Position numbers and translations under genes: made by a program. From JAYQKL01 sp049889415 (GTDB lineage Bacteria > Pseudomonadota > Alphaproteobacteria > RS24), in NCBI GenBank assembly GCA_049889415.1, contig JBMHDL010000007.1, forward strand, positions 1 through 64,000: a stretch of 64,000 nucleotides of DNA, given 5' to 3'. How positions within the stretch are numbered: position 1 is the first letter of the stretch; every line of letters begins with the position of its first letter. The notes beneath the pieces are model-generated. The model did not search any database. It saw only the letters and a list, made by a program, of their open reading frames with translations, and was not told the DNA's origin. Shown piece after piece: positions 34,983 to 43,551 of this stretch.

Positions 34983-35040
34983 AATAGATGTATTGTGGCA
35001 AGTGGTGTCACAGGTACTCAATCAAGGAAATTTCAGACAG

Positions 35041-36231
35041 GTGCTGCACAACATAAGAGTTCTTGACATTGGGCGGTATGTTGCCGGCCCATATTGCGCG
35101 GCGCTGTTGGGCAGCCTTGGTGCGGAGGTTATTCGTGTTGAAAAGCCATCCGGCGGCGAGGACAGGTTCATATCCCCTTTGACCGAAGCGGCCGACGGCA
35201 CACCCTGTGAGGGTGGTCTGTTTATGCAAACCGCCTACGGCAAAAAATCAGTGACTTTGAACCTCGGCACCCCCGAGGGGCGGGACCTGCTCGTTAAGCT
35301 GGCTCTGAGCGCTGACATCATTGTCGCCAATATGCCGTTGAAAGCCCTGGCGCGGTTGAAGCTGGATTGGGACAGTCTTGAAAAGGTTCACCCGAGCTGC
35401 ATTCTGGTCACGCAATCAGCCTTTGGTGATACTGGCCCGGATGCCGATAAAGGCGGGTTTGACGGGGTGGCGCAGGCTCTCTCAGGTGCCATGTATCTGA
35501 CCGGAGATCCAGGAAATCCGGTCAAGGCCGGTGCGCCTTATGTGGATTATGCCACCGCAGTGATGTCCGCTTTTGCAACACTGGCCGCGCTGATTCAAAA
35601 ACAGGAAACCGGTAAGGGCCAACATGTTCAAACATCGCTTCTGGGCACTGCCCTGTCCGTCATGAACGCACATCTGGCGGAACAGGCCGTCACCTGTAAA
35701 AACCGCATCGGCACTGGCAATAGAGTTCAGACGTCAGCACCGTCAGATGTGTTCGCCACAATCGACGGGCACGTGCTGATACACACCGTCGGGGACAATA
35801 TTTTCGCCAAATGGGCTAAAATGGTCGGGCGTCCTGAACTGATTGACGATCCGCGCTGTCAGGGAGACCAAAAACGCGGCGACAACCGTGATTTCCTTTG
35901 CGACATTATGCAGGGTTGGTGTGCTGGCAAAAATACGGATACTGTGTTGCAGGCTTTGGAGACTGCCGGTGTGCCTTGCGGCCCGGTTTACTCCATGCAA
36001 GAAGCGCTTGACTCTCCGCAGGTTGCTGCGATGAACTTTTTCAAGGCTGTTTCCGTGCCGGGAACCGATAAAACGGCACCGGTGGTGGGGTTGCCGGCCT
36101 CGTTTTCGGCCTTTGAGCCGGCAATGCCCGAAACGCCACCGACCATTGGTGCCGACACGGAAGCGGTCTTGGCGGAATTGGGTGTAAGCATTGAGGACAT
36201 TCGCGGGTTTAAGGAGAAGGGCATAGTCTAA
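35041..36231 (+). CDS. Class III CoA transferase (CaiB/BaiF family)
   Basis: From GTG 35041 the 396-residue protein begins with LHNIRVLDIGRYVAGPYCA (19 shown), the usual N-terminus of the family, and has the catalytic aspartate D169 in PYVDYAT. It moves CoA from a donor thioester to an acid. The frame is open to a TTG at 34993, but that lies at the predicted transcription start, whereas AAGGAAA stands 9 bp before the GTG. It heads the operon CoA transferase, acyl-CoA dehydrogenase, Rieske ferredoxin. Confidence 0.93.
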   Translation: MLHNIRVLDIGRYVAGPYCAALLGSLGAEVIRVEKPSGGEDRFISPLTEAADGTPCEGGLFMQTAYGKKSVTLNLGTPEGRDLLVKLALSADIIVANMPLKALARLKLDWDSLEKVHPSCILVTQSAFGDTGPDADKGGFDGVAQALSGAMYLTGDPGNPVKAGAPYVDYATAVMSAFATLAALIQKQETGKGQHVQTSLLGTALSVMNAHLAEQAVTCKNRIGTGNRVQTSAPSDVFATIDGHVLIHTVGDNIFAKWAKMVGRPELIDDPRCQGDQKRGDNRDFLCDIMQGWCAGKNTDTVLQALETAGVPCGPVYSMQEALDSPQVAAMNFFKAVSVPGTDKTAPVVGLPASFSAFEPAMPETPPTIGADTEAVLAELGVSIEDIRGFKEKGIV

Positions 36232-36252
36232 AGACTGTGAAAAGGGAAGAAA

Positions 36253-37413
36253 ATGGATTTTAAACTGACACAAGACCAAAAAAACTTTCAGGAAGCGGCG
36301 CGAGAGTTTGCCCGCGCAGAGTTGGTTGAGCCGGCGAAAGTCTGTGAAACAGAGGCAACACCGCCCAGCCATGAGTTGATTAAAAAATATGGTGAGCTTG
36401 GGTTTTTGGGTATAAACGTGCCGGAAGCCTATGGTGGCCTGGGGCTGGGTAATCTAGATGCCTTGGTGGTGTTGGAGGAGTTTGCCAAAATATCCTCAGC
36501 CATCGCCTTTCCGGTATTTGAGTCCTGTGTCGGACCGGTCAAAGCGATTGAGCATTTCGGATCCGAGAGCCTCAAACAACGGGTAATCCCGGGTGTGTGT
36601 TCGGGTGATCTTGTTGTGGCGGTTGCCATGTCCGAGCCGGATGCCGGATCGGCCCTGACTGATCTGAAAACCAAGGCGGAAATCAAAGGCGACAAGGTTA
36701 TCTTGAACGGCAACAAGCGCTGGTGTTCCGGCGGCGGGCATGCTGACGGATATGTCGTCTATTGCCGTTTGTCGGATGATCCGGGCGCCCGAGGTATTGG
36801 TGCCGTCTATGTCGAAAAGGAAGCTTCCGGCCTGAGTTTTGGCCCGCAGGAGTCGCTGATGGGATTCCGTGGTGTACCGTCTGCCGATATTTATTTTGAC
36901 AATACCGAAGTGTCGGCCGATAACATCATTGTCCCCGCCGGCGGCTTTAAAAAGCTTATGGAGGCGTTTGATCTGGAACGCTGCGGCAATGCCACCATGT
37001 CATTGGGGCAGGCGTCCGGAGCGCTGGAGTCGGTGTTAGATTATGTACAGGACCGTCAGCAATTCGGCAAACCGATTGTGGACTTTCAGGCGGTTCAGCT
37101 GAGATTGGCTGAAATGCAGATGCGGGTGGAGGCGTCACGGCTTTTGATTCACCGTGCTGCCAGCAATGCTGAAGAAGGCTTGCCAAGCATTGTCGACTCG
37201 TCGGTCGCCAAATGCTACGCCAATGAAATTTCCCGCGAAGTGACCGGCACGGCCATGCAATTGATGGGTGCCTATGGCTATTCCAAAGATTTTGACATGG
37301 AGCGGCGGATGCGCGACAGCTGGGGCTGGGGCATTGCCGGTGGTGCTATTGACATCCAAAAGGTCAATATCGCCTCAGCCATGGTCGGACGCAGGTTCGA
37401 CCAAAGGAAATAG
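36253..37413 (+). CDS. Acyl-CoA dehydrogenase-family flavoprotein with altered catalytic base
   Basis: A 386-residue protein of ordinary ACAD architecture (SEPDAGSALTDLKT at the FAD site, ...RDRQQFGKPI form near 280, QLMGAYGYSKDFDMERRMRD near 350). Where most members have I-Y-E-G-T with the catalytic Glu, this one reads WGIAGGAIDIQ, so the base position is Gly. The base may be elsewhere, as in isovaleryl-type enzymes, or the reaction may differ. It follows the CoA transferase by 21 bp and probably desaturates the acyl-CoA made by it. Confidence 0.88.
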   Translation: MDFKLTQDQKNFQEAAREFARAELVEPAKVCETEATPPSHELIKKYGELGFLGINVPEAYGGLGLGNLDALVVLEEFAKISSAIAFPVFESCVGPVKAIEHFGSESLKQRVIPGVCSGDLVVAVAMSEPDAGSALTDLKTKAEIKGDKVILNGNKRWCSGGGHADGYVVYCRLSDDPGARGIGAVYVEKEASGLSFGPQESLMGFRGVPSADIYFDNTEVSADNIIVPAGGFKKLMEAFDLERCGNATMSLGQASGALESVLDYVQDRQQFGKPIVDFQAVQLRLAEMQMRVEASRLLIHRAASNAEEGLPSIVDSSVAKCYANEISREVTGTAMQLMGAYGYSKDFDMERRMRDSWGWGIAGGAIDIQKVNIASAMVGRRFDQRK

Positions 37414-37419
37414 TAGCTC

Positions 37420-37728
37420 ATGTCTGAATTTGTGAAATGCGCCGGCCTCTCCGAAGTGCCTGAAAATCAAAACAAGGCTGTGGATGTAAATGGCGTCTCG
37501 GTTCTGCTGTGTCACACCAAAGAGGGTATGATGGCGGTTGAGAACATGTGCTCGCATCAGTTGCAGCCCCTGGAGGGCGGCAGAATACGCGGTTGTTTCA
37601 TTTTCTGCCCGCTGCATGGTCAAAGGTTCAATCTCAAGGATGGCGCACCGATTGGCAGCCTGACAGATAAACCGATCAAGACATTTGAGGTCAAAGTCGA
37701 AGGCGAGGATGTGCTGGTCAAAGTCTGA
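37420..37728 (+). CDS. Rieske-type 2Fe-2S ferredoxin
   Basis: A 102-residue Rieske ferredoxin with ligands C44-x-H46 (MCSHQ) and C63-x2-H66 (CPLHGQRF). It lacks any catalytic domain, so it is an electron carrier. It is the only such carrier in the window and could serve several of the seven Rieske oxygenases or the P450. It starts 6 bp after the acyl-CoA dehydrogenase stop. No ferredoxin reductase gene accompanies it. Confidence 0.93.
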   Translation: MSEFVKCAGLSEVPENQNKAVDVNGVSVLLCHTKEGMMAVENMCSHQLQPLEGGRIRGCFIFCPLHGQRFNLKDGAPIGSLTDKPIKTFEVKVEGEDVLVKV

Positions 37729-37765
37729 CGCTCGGCCGGCATCACGATTGGCCTGAAGAACGGCC

Positions 37766-38197
37766 CTAAACATTCACCAGGGCGATGCTCTCAAACTGCA
37801 GAACGGTGTTGCCGCCCTCATCTTCAAGTCCGCAAAGATAGGTTGCAATGCCGCGCTTTTTACCGGAACCCGACAGCCGCTTGTCCAGCAGCTTGCTGGT
37901 GGCACAGATTTTCATGCCGGCCTTGACGGCGATTCGCCATTGCACATTGTTCCATTCCACGCCGCAGATGTAATCAATGTCGCCGCAAATCGTGTGGTCC
38001 AATTTTCGCCAGAGTGCCAATACATAAACGCCGCTTGCAATCACTTCGCCAAAGGGTGAGTTTTGCGCCTGAGCCTCATCCGTGTGGAACCATTGCGGGT
38101 CAAACTGGCGCGAAAAGGCCAACATGTCCTCCTTGTCCACGGTCAGCAGGTCCGAGGTAAAGGTTTCGCCCACAACAAGGTCGTCATATTTGCGCAT
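37766..38197 (-). CDS. MaoC-like (hotdog) dehydratase-family protein
   Basis: A 143-residue single-hotdog MaoC protein with FSRQFDPQWFHTDE, where D and H occupy the hydratase-2 catalytic positions, followed by SPFGEVIASG. Such proteins hydrate trans-2-enoyl-CoA to (R)-3-hydroxyacyl-CoA. It is the last gene of a minus-strand unit with ALDH and Rieske genes, 20 bp after the ALDH. It could hydrate the product of the acyl-CoA dehydrogenase encoded convergently, 37 bp away. Confidence 0.88.
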   Translation of the reverse strand: MRKYDDLVVGETFTSDLLTVDKEDMLAFSRQFDPQWFHTDEAQAQNSPFGEVIASGVYVLALWRKLDHTICGDIDYICGVEWNNVQWRIAVKAGMKICATSKLLDKRLSGSGKKRGIATYLCGLEDEGGNTVLQFESIALVNV

Positions 38198-38217
38198 GGG
38201 TTAAACTCCGGCTCAAA

Positions 38218-39636
38218 TCAGCCGAAAACGGCCTTGGTTTCAAGGAACTCCTTGAAGCCGTGAATGCCCCATTCACGGCCATTGCCGGATTGTTTATATC
38301 CGCCAAAGGGCGCATTATTGTCAAGCGGGGCCCCGTTGAGGTGGACATTACCGGCACGTATCTGGCTTGCGACCTCAAAGGCTTTGTCACGGTCGCTGGA
38401 CTGGATATAGCTCGATAGCCCATAGGGTGTATCATTGGCGATGGCCACGGCATCTTCCAGGGACTCATATTTCAAGATGGTCAATACTGGGCCGAAAATT
38501 TCCTTGCGGGCAATGCGCATGTCATTGGTGACATTGGCGAAAACTGTCGGTTTGACGAAAAATCCTTTGTTCAAACCTTCTGGTCGTCCAGGGCCGCCGA
38601 TAACCAGTTCGGCACCCTCTTCAATGCCGGCCTGTATCAGATGCTGGATACGGTTGAACTGGGTTTCACTGACAACAGGACCGATGACGGTGTCCTCCTC
38701 ATCAGGTGCACCGGCTTTGACTGTTTCAGCTGTAGCGCGGGCGACTGCGACAGCTTCATCATGCTGATCGGCATGGACCAGCATGCGGGTTGGGGCGTTA
38801 CAGGACTGACCGGAATTGTTCATACAGCTGTGCACGCCATGACTGACAGCCTTTTGTACATCTACATCCGGCAACAGGATATTTGCGGATTTGCCGCCCA
38901 ACTCCTGGGTCACGCGCTTGACCCCATCAGCCGCATTTTTGGCAACTTCAATGCCGGCTCGGGTGGATCCGGTGAAGGACACCATATCAATGTCAGGATG
39001 CGCGGATATGGCAGAGCCGACGCCGGGTCCGTCGCCATTAACGAGGTTGAAAACCCCGGCCGGGACACCGGCTTCATCGAGCACTTCTGCAAGCATGATC
39101 GCATTCAACGGTGCCACCTCGCTGGGTTTGAGCACCATGGTACATCCTGCCGCCAGAGCCGGTGCGACCTTGCAGGCAATCTGGTTGATGGGCCAGTTCC
39201 AGGGTGTGATAAGGCCGCATACGCCAATCGGCTCCTCTAATATGGTGGTGTTGTTGATTTTGCTTTCAAACTCATATTTCGAAAGGACATCACGGGCGAC
39301 CATGAAATGCCCGAGACCGGACGGCGCTTGTGCGGCTTGAGCCAATCCTTTGGGCGCTCCCATTTCTTGTGAAATAATGTCGGCAATATCCTTAAGTCTT
39401 TTTTGATAAATTGCGATAATGGCGTCCATCAACTCCAGACGGGCCGGGACATCAAGACCGCTGTATGCCGGAAAAGCAGCTTTCGCCGCGTCAACCGCCT
39501 GATTGACATCCTGCTCGGTACCAAGGCTGATCTGTGTGATGACTTCTTCGGTAGTCGGGTTGATGACATCACATTTGGCGCGGCTGTCCGGTTGGTGCCA
39601 GGCACCATTAATATAAAAATTCGCGGCGTTATCCAT
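38218..39636 (-). CDS. Aldehyde dehydrogenase
   Basis: A 472-residue NAD(P)-dependent ALDH with N147 (TPWNW), E245 (QELGGKS) and C279 (NNSGQSCNAPT). It converts an aldehyde to its acid, which could then feed the CoA ligases or transferase in the region. It sits between the MaoC gene and a Rieske oxygenase (18 bp upstream on the same strand), so it may process an aldehyde released by that oxygenase. The exact substrate is unknown. It is distinct from the semialdehyde dehydrogenase at 1496. Confidence 0.94.
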   Translation of the reverse strand: MDNAANFYINGAWHQPDSRAKCDVINPTTEEVITQISLGTEQDVNQAVDAAKAAFPAYSGLDVPARLELMDAIIAIYQKRLKDIADIISQEMGAPKGLAQAAQAPSGLGHFMVARDVLSKYEFESKINNTTILEEPIGVCGLITPWNWPINQIACKVAPALAAGCTMVLKPSEVAPLNAIMLAEVLDEAGVPAGVFNLVNGDGPGVGSAISAHPDIDMVSFTGSTRAGIEVAKNAADGVKRVTQELGGKSANILLPDVDVQKAVSHGVHSCMNNSGQSCNAPTRMLVHADQHDEAVAVARATAETVKAGAPDEEDTVIGPVVSETQFNRIQHLIQAGIEEGAELVIGGPGRPEGLNKGFFVKPTVFANVTNDMRIARKEIFGPVLTILKYESLEDAVAIANDTPYGLSSYIQSSDRDKAFEVASQIRAGNVHLNGAPLDNNAPFGGYKQSGNGREWGIHGFKEFLETKAVFG

Positions 39637-39654
39637 TTATCTCTCTTTTTGATC

Positions 39655-40827
39655 TTAAAGTTTTGGTTTTTCCAGGCTGGGGTCGTCGGCCAGATACCAG
39701 TTCACATATTCATGGAAGAACTGGTTCCCCGGCTCATTTTTTCCCAAGGTGATATTGGCATGGGCCCCGGAATTGACACCTTTCTGGACAAGGTCACCAA
39801 TCATGTAATCTTCCTGTTCAACGACATTTTTCAGCCAGTCAATCATACCTTCCAAAGCGGCGGCATCCTCATCGTCTTTTGGCGGCTCGGGACGGAAAAA
39901 CATAAGAACGGTTTTGTTCTCTTCAGGTGTCGGCCCGGGGAAGAGCTGCGCCAGCTGAGTTAGCTCGGGTGCGACAAACAGTGACACATTCGGGAACATG
40001 ATACGCACGAAATCATATCCGGTGTTTTCAATATCACCCCATGTTTCTCTGGGTTCGGCATCAAGCTTTTCAACGATGTCAACCTGCGGGAACCCGATGC
40101 GCATATGCGGGCCGAAAGCTTCGTAATGAGCGACATTTGACGGTGTACGCGGGTGGATGGTTTCGGGATGCAGTTGTGCGAAATGATAGCCCTCCAGGTA
40201 GCCGTCAAAGGCAATTTTCCAATTAGTCCCCGTAATGACCCGGTTGCCCAAATAGGCCCATTTGCTGAAATCCAAATCAGCCAGATCATCCAGCATGCCG
40301 GCAAAGAAAGCTTCAAAATCGATATTCTCACCAGGCGTCAAAACCGCGAAAATCAGGCCGTTCTTTTCATGGCAGGGCAGTTCGGTCAGGCCATGTTCAG
40401 ATTTGTCGATTTCCCCAAATTTATGGGCATCTGCAACGCCCATCAGCTTGCCGTCATTGGAAAAAGTCCAGCCATGATATTTGCAGGCAAAGCGGGCCTT
40501 GTTGCCGCAGCCCTCGTCAGCCAGAGGCGCACCGCGGTGCGAGCAGACATTCAGGAAAGCGCGGGCGACACCATCTTTGCCACGCGTTATCAGAATGGGT
40601 AGGCCGACGGCTTCCATAGCCTTGTAGTCTCCGGACTCCGGCAGCTCGGCACTGGCCGCTAGGCACAGCGGCAATTTTTTGAAAATCAGGTCGATTTCCT
40701 TTTCCCACATCTCCGGGTCAGAATAAACGGATGATGGAACTCGGGTGATTTTATCGGTCTGGAAGGTTTTGCCTTCCTTGACATATTCATAAAGTTTTTC
40801 TGCTGCCAGGGTTTTGCTGTTGCTCAT
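39655..40827 (-). CDS. Rieske non-heme iron oxygenase, alpha subunit (6 of 7)
   Basis: The shortest of the seven at 390 residues. Rieske ligands are C95-x-H97 (CSHRG) and C115-x2-H118 (CKYHGW), iron ligands H215 and H220 in YLEGYHFAQLHP with Glu bridging. The GYLEGYH motif resembles the carnitine/choline-oxygenase-like Rieske group, in which a Glu also bridges the two metal sites. AGGAGG precedes the ATG and a promoter candidate lies just upstream. It leads a unit with ALDH and MaoC genes. Confidence 0.92.
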   Translation of the reverse strand: MSNSKTLAAEKLYEYVKEGKTFQTDKITRVPSSVYSDPEMWEKEIDLIFKKLPLCLAASAELPESGDYKAMEAVGLPILITRGKDGVARAFLNVCSHRGAPLADEGCGNKARFACKYHGWTFSNDGKLMGVADAHKFGEIDKSEHGLTELPCHEKNGLIFAVLTPGENIDFEAFFAGMLDDLADLDFSKWAYLGNRVITGTNWKIAFDGYLEGYHFAQLHPETIHPRTPSNVAHYEAFGPHMRIGFPQVDIVEKLDAEPRETWGDIENTGYDFVRIMFPNVSLFVAPELTQLAQLFPGPTPEENKTVLMFFRPEPPKDDEDAAALEGMIDWLKNVVEQEDYMIGDLVQKGVNSGAHANITLGKNEPGNQFFHEYVNWYLADDPSLEKPKL

Positions 40828-40849
40828 GATGCCTCCTATGTTGGCTCAC

Positions 40850-40878
40850 ATTAAACCGCGTTCAAACCCCCACTTCAA
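40850..40878 (-). promoter_or_regulatory. Sigma-70-like promoter candidate for the Rieske/ALDH/MaoC unit
   Basis: Read on the minus strand, TTGAAG (40878-40873) and TTTAAT (40855-40850) are exactly 17 bp apart, matching four and five of six consensus bases. Transcription would begin near 40843, giving a short leader that still includes AGGAGG. Confidence 0.4.
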
Positions 40879-40981
40879 ACTAAAACTATGGCTAGGTAGG
40901 GCATCTGGTGCATGGCGCAAGAGACGGAATTATCCTATGGTTTCAGACATTCAGAACATCTTAAAACTGTGGAGTTAGAAT

Positions 40982-42610
40982 ATGAGCAATCTGGGTGGCG
41001 GACAATGGAGCGGGTTTCCCATACCGGCCCATCATCAGGCCTTTAAAGGGTCATATGCCGACCAGACGCTGGCAGACAGGGCACGAGTTCTAGCTGACAC
41101 TCTCGGTGACGAAAAAGTCTTTCCAAATCTCGAACCGAACGTCACCTTCAGTTCGATTTTCGAAGATGCAAAAAGTCTGGCCTGTGCGCTGACCGAGTTT
41201 GGTTTGGTCAGGGGGGATGTTGTGAGCTTCCAAATGCCGAACTGGTATGAGGCAGCCGTGATAAACCTTGCCTGTGCCGTGGCTGGCTTTGTCGCCAATC
41301 CGATTGTCATCATCTACCGTAATGCGGAAGTCCAGTACATGCTTCAAGACAGCGCGGCAAAGGTGTTTTTCCTGCCGGAGCAATTTGCCAATTTTGATTT
41401 TGCTGGCATGATGGATGACATTGCTCCGGCCTGCCCGGATTTGCAGCATGTTGTTTATGTCCGCAGCCCTCGTCCGGGTAATTATGAAAAGCTGCTTGCA
41501 TCAGGCAGGGGGTTGGATAAACACCTGGATGCACCGGATGCCAATGATGTCAAATTGGTACTTTATACGTCCGGTACGACAGGGCGCCCAAAAGCGGTTT
41601 TGCACAGCCACAACACATTAATGCGTGTGCTGGATGTTTGCACTCGACATTGGGGCATCCAGCCCGGCGACCATGTGCTGATGCCGTCCCCGGTTACGCA
41701 TATCAGCGGCTATTGCAACGGACTGGAATTGCCATTTGCCAGTCAAACCAGAACCGTTCTGATGGAGAAATGGAATGCTGTGGAGGCGCTCTCTCTGGTC
41801 AAGGATTTTGACGTTGCTGGCACAGTTGCGGCGACCCCGTTTTTGCAGGAACTGACGCATCTGGCAAAGCAGGAGGAAACGGCCTTGCCGTCACTGCGTT
41901 ACTTTGCCTGTGGCGGGGCGGCGGTCCCGCCGGAAATTGTCTACAACGCCAATGAGCAATTCGGTCAGGTTTGCGTGTTTCGTGTGTTTGGAAGTTCTGA
42001 AGCTCCGTTGGTGACTCTTGGCTATCAGGGCCAGGAAAACACCCGCGCGGCGGCGGAAACGGACGGGAAGGCTGTGGATTATGAGATTCGTATCGAAAAC
42101 GATGACGGACAAGCCGTTGCCCCTGGTGAAGAGGGCGAAATACTCGTGCGCGGGCCGGCCATGTTACTGGGATATGCGAAAGATGAGGATACGGCTGCGG
42201 CCATGAGCGCTGACGGTTTCTTCAAGACCGGTGATTTGGGCTTTCTTGACGCAACCGGCGCTTTGTGCATTTCCGGGCGTAAAAAGGATTTGATCATTCG
42301 CGGCGGGGAAAACATCAGCGCCAAGGAAATTGAAGATGTTTTGCATCTGATAGACGGGATTGGCGAGGCGTCAGTTGTCTCAATCCCTCATCAGCGTCTG
42401 GGCGAGGGGATTTGCGCTTTCATTATCTTGAATGACGGTGTGGCAGAAGACCCTCAGGCCATTTTGGATGCAGTCATGCGCTCCGGTCTTGCTAAGCAGA
42501 AAACACCTGAAAAAATCATTTTCGCCAAGGATTTTCCGCGCACTGCGTCCGGTAAAATCCGTAAAGACCAGCTGCGTGACATGGTCAAAGACCAGATGGT
42601 TGGTGTTTAG
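40982..42610 (+). CDS. Acyl-CoA synthetase (AMP-forming)
   Basis: A 542-residue ANL-family ligase: LYTSGTTGRPKAVLHSHNT (AMP loop), FGSSEAP, TGDLGFLD, GRKKDLIIRGGENIS, and catalytic-lysine segment FPRTASGKIRKDQ. The arrangement resembles cyclohexanecarboxylate/medium-chain CoA ligases (my recollection of the family). It is a single-gene unit whose stop overlaps that of the convergent SDR by three bases. It would activate an acid for the beta-oxidation-like enzymes around it. Not closely similar to the ligase at 17685. Confidence 0.93.
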   Translation: MSNLGGGQWSGFPIPAHHQAFKGSYADQTLADRARVLADTLGDEKVFPNLEPNVTFSSIFEDAKSLACALTEFGLVRGDVVSFQMPNWYEAAVINLACAVAGFVANPIVIIYRNAEVQYMLQDSAAKVFFLPEQFANFDFAGMMDDIAPACPDLQHVVYVRSPRPGNYEKLLASGRGLDKHLDAPDANDVKLVLYTSGTTGRPKAVLHSHNTLMRVLDVCTRHWGIQPGDHVLMPSPVTHISGYCNGLELPFASQTRTVLMEKWNAVEALSLVKDFDVAGTVAATPFLQELTHLAKQEETALPSLRYFACGGAAVPPEIVYNANEQFGQVCVFRVFGSSEAPLVTLGYQGQENTRAAAETDGKAVDYEIRIENDDGQAVAPGEEGEILVRGPAMLLGYAKDEDTAAAMSADGFFKTGDLGFLDATGALCISGRKKDLIIRGGENISAKEIEDVLHLIDGIGEASVVSIPHQRLGEGICAFIILNDGVAEDPQAILDAVMRSGLAKQKTPEKIIFAKDFPRTASGKIRKDQLRDMVKDQMVGV

Positions 42611-43422
42611 TCGGCCTGCATGTGTTTTTCAATTGATGCGGCCATATCAGCATTGCTGGGATTTCCGCGCAGGCACAGCCCACCATTGACCTGCAGGTTC
42701 TCGCCGGACATATAGCACTCATCTGAACTCAACCAGACGGCGGCATGGGCGATATCCTCGCTTGAGCCGATGCGTCCCAACGGATAGGAGGGCAGAAAGC
42801 TCTCAAACAGGCCGGGTGTCTCTTTCGCGCCGGCGGTCATGGGCGTGTCCGTCAGACCCGGAGAAATGGAATTGGCCCGGATGCCGTGTGACCCAAATTC
42901 ATTGGCGATGCAGCGGATGACATGATCCGCGCCGGCTTTGGTGCCCATATAAGCTGCATGGTCGTTAAGCTGAATGGTTGCTGTCGCAGAGCTGATTTGG
43001 ATCAATGATCCACCGGACTCGGTCTTTGAACCACCGGTCTGCATCATGGCCCTGATCATGGCCTGATAGAACATAAACGGCCCGATGAATTGCAGGTCTG
43101 TCATCTGGCGTAATTCGTCCTCTTCATTGTCAAGAAACGGCTTTAGCAATCCCCAGCCGGTAGCATTGATGGCAATGTCAACGCGCCCCATTTTGTCGAG
43201 CGCACTGGCCGCCATATCATCAATGTCCGATTTTTTGGTGATGTCGCACAGGGCGTAATGACCCGTCAGGGATTCAGCGCATTCTTTCAGCGCGTCTTCA
43301 TGACGGCCGGCCACCAGGACGTCAGCCCCCTCGGCCTGCAAATGCCGGGCCATGATTTGACCCATATTGTCCTTGCCTGCTGCGCCGATAATAATGGCGG
43401 CTTTTCCGTCCAGTTTTCCCAT
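42607..43422 (-). CDS. Short-chain dehydrogenase/reductase (SDR)
   Basis: A 271-residue SDR with IGAAGKDNMGQ in place of the usual TGxxxGIG (an insertion in the glycine loop), NATGW in place of NNAG, a serine in QISSATA and YMGTK. R in AGRHEDA suggests NADP(H). GGGAGG fixes the ATG at 43422 and the longer frame to 43458 is not used. The altered glycine loop resembles enoyl-reductase-like SDRs more than classical ones, but YxxxK is classical. Confidence 0.88.
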   Translation of the reverse strand: MGKLDGKAAIIIGAAGKDNMGQIMARHLQAEGADVLVAGRHEDALKECAESLTGHYALCDITKKSDIDDMAASALDKMGRVDIAINATGWGLLKPFLDNEEDELRQMTDLQFIGPFMFYQAMIRAMMQTGGSKTESGGSLIQISSATATIQLNDHAAYMGTKAGADHVIRCIANEFGSHGIRANSISPGLTDTPMTAGAKETPGLFESFLPSYPLGRIGSSEDIAHAAVWLSSDECYMSGENLQVNGGLCLRGNPSNADMAASIEKHMQAD

Positions 43423-43551
43423 ATGTGCCTCCCAGAAGTCTTTTAAAAAGACTGCCATAGAAGCCGCTGTTTCAGGACTGGATAAAACGATAGGTAATCA
43501 AGCCCCTTAAACAATGGAATGATGACTGCTCAACATTAATGGAGGATCATC

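Noticed and set aside
34993..35040. TTG start for the CoA transferase
   Set aside because: It lies about 4 bases after the predicted transcription start, and family alignment supports GTG 35041.
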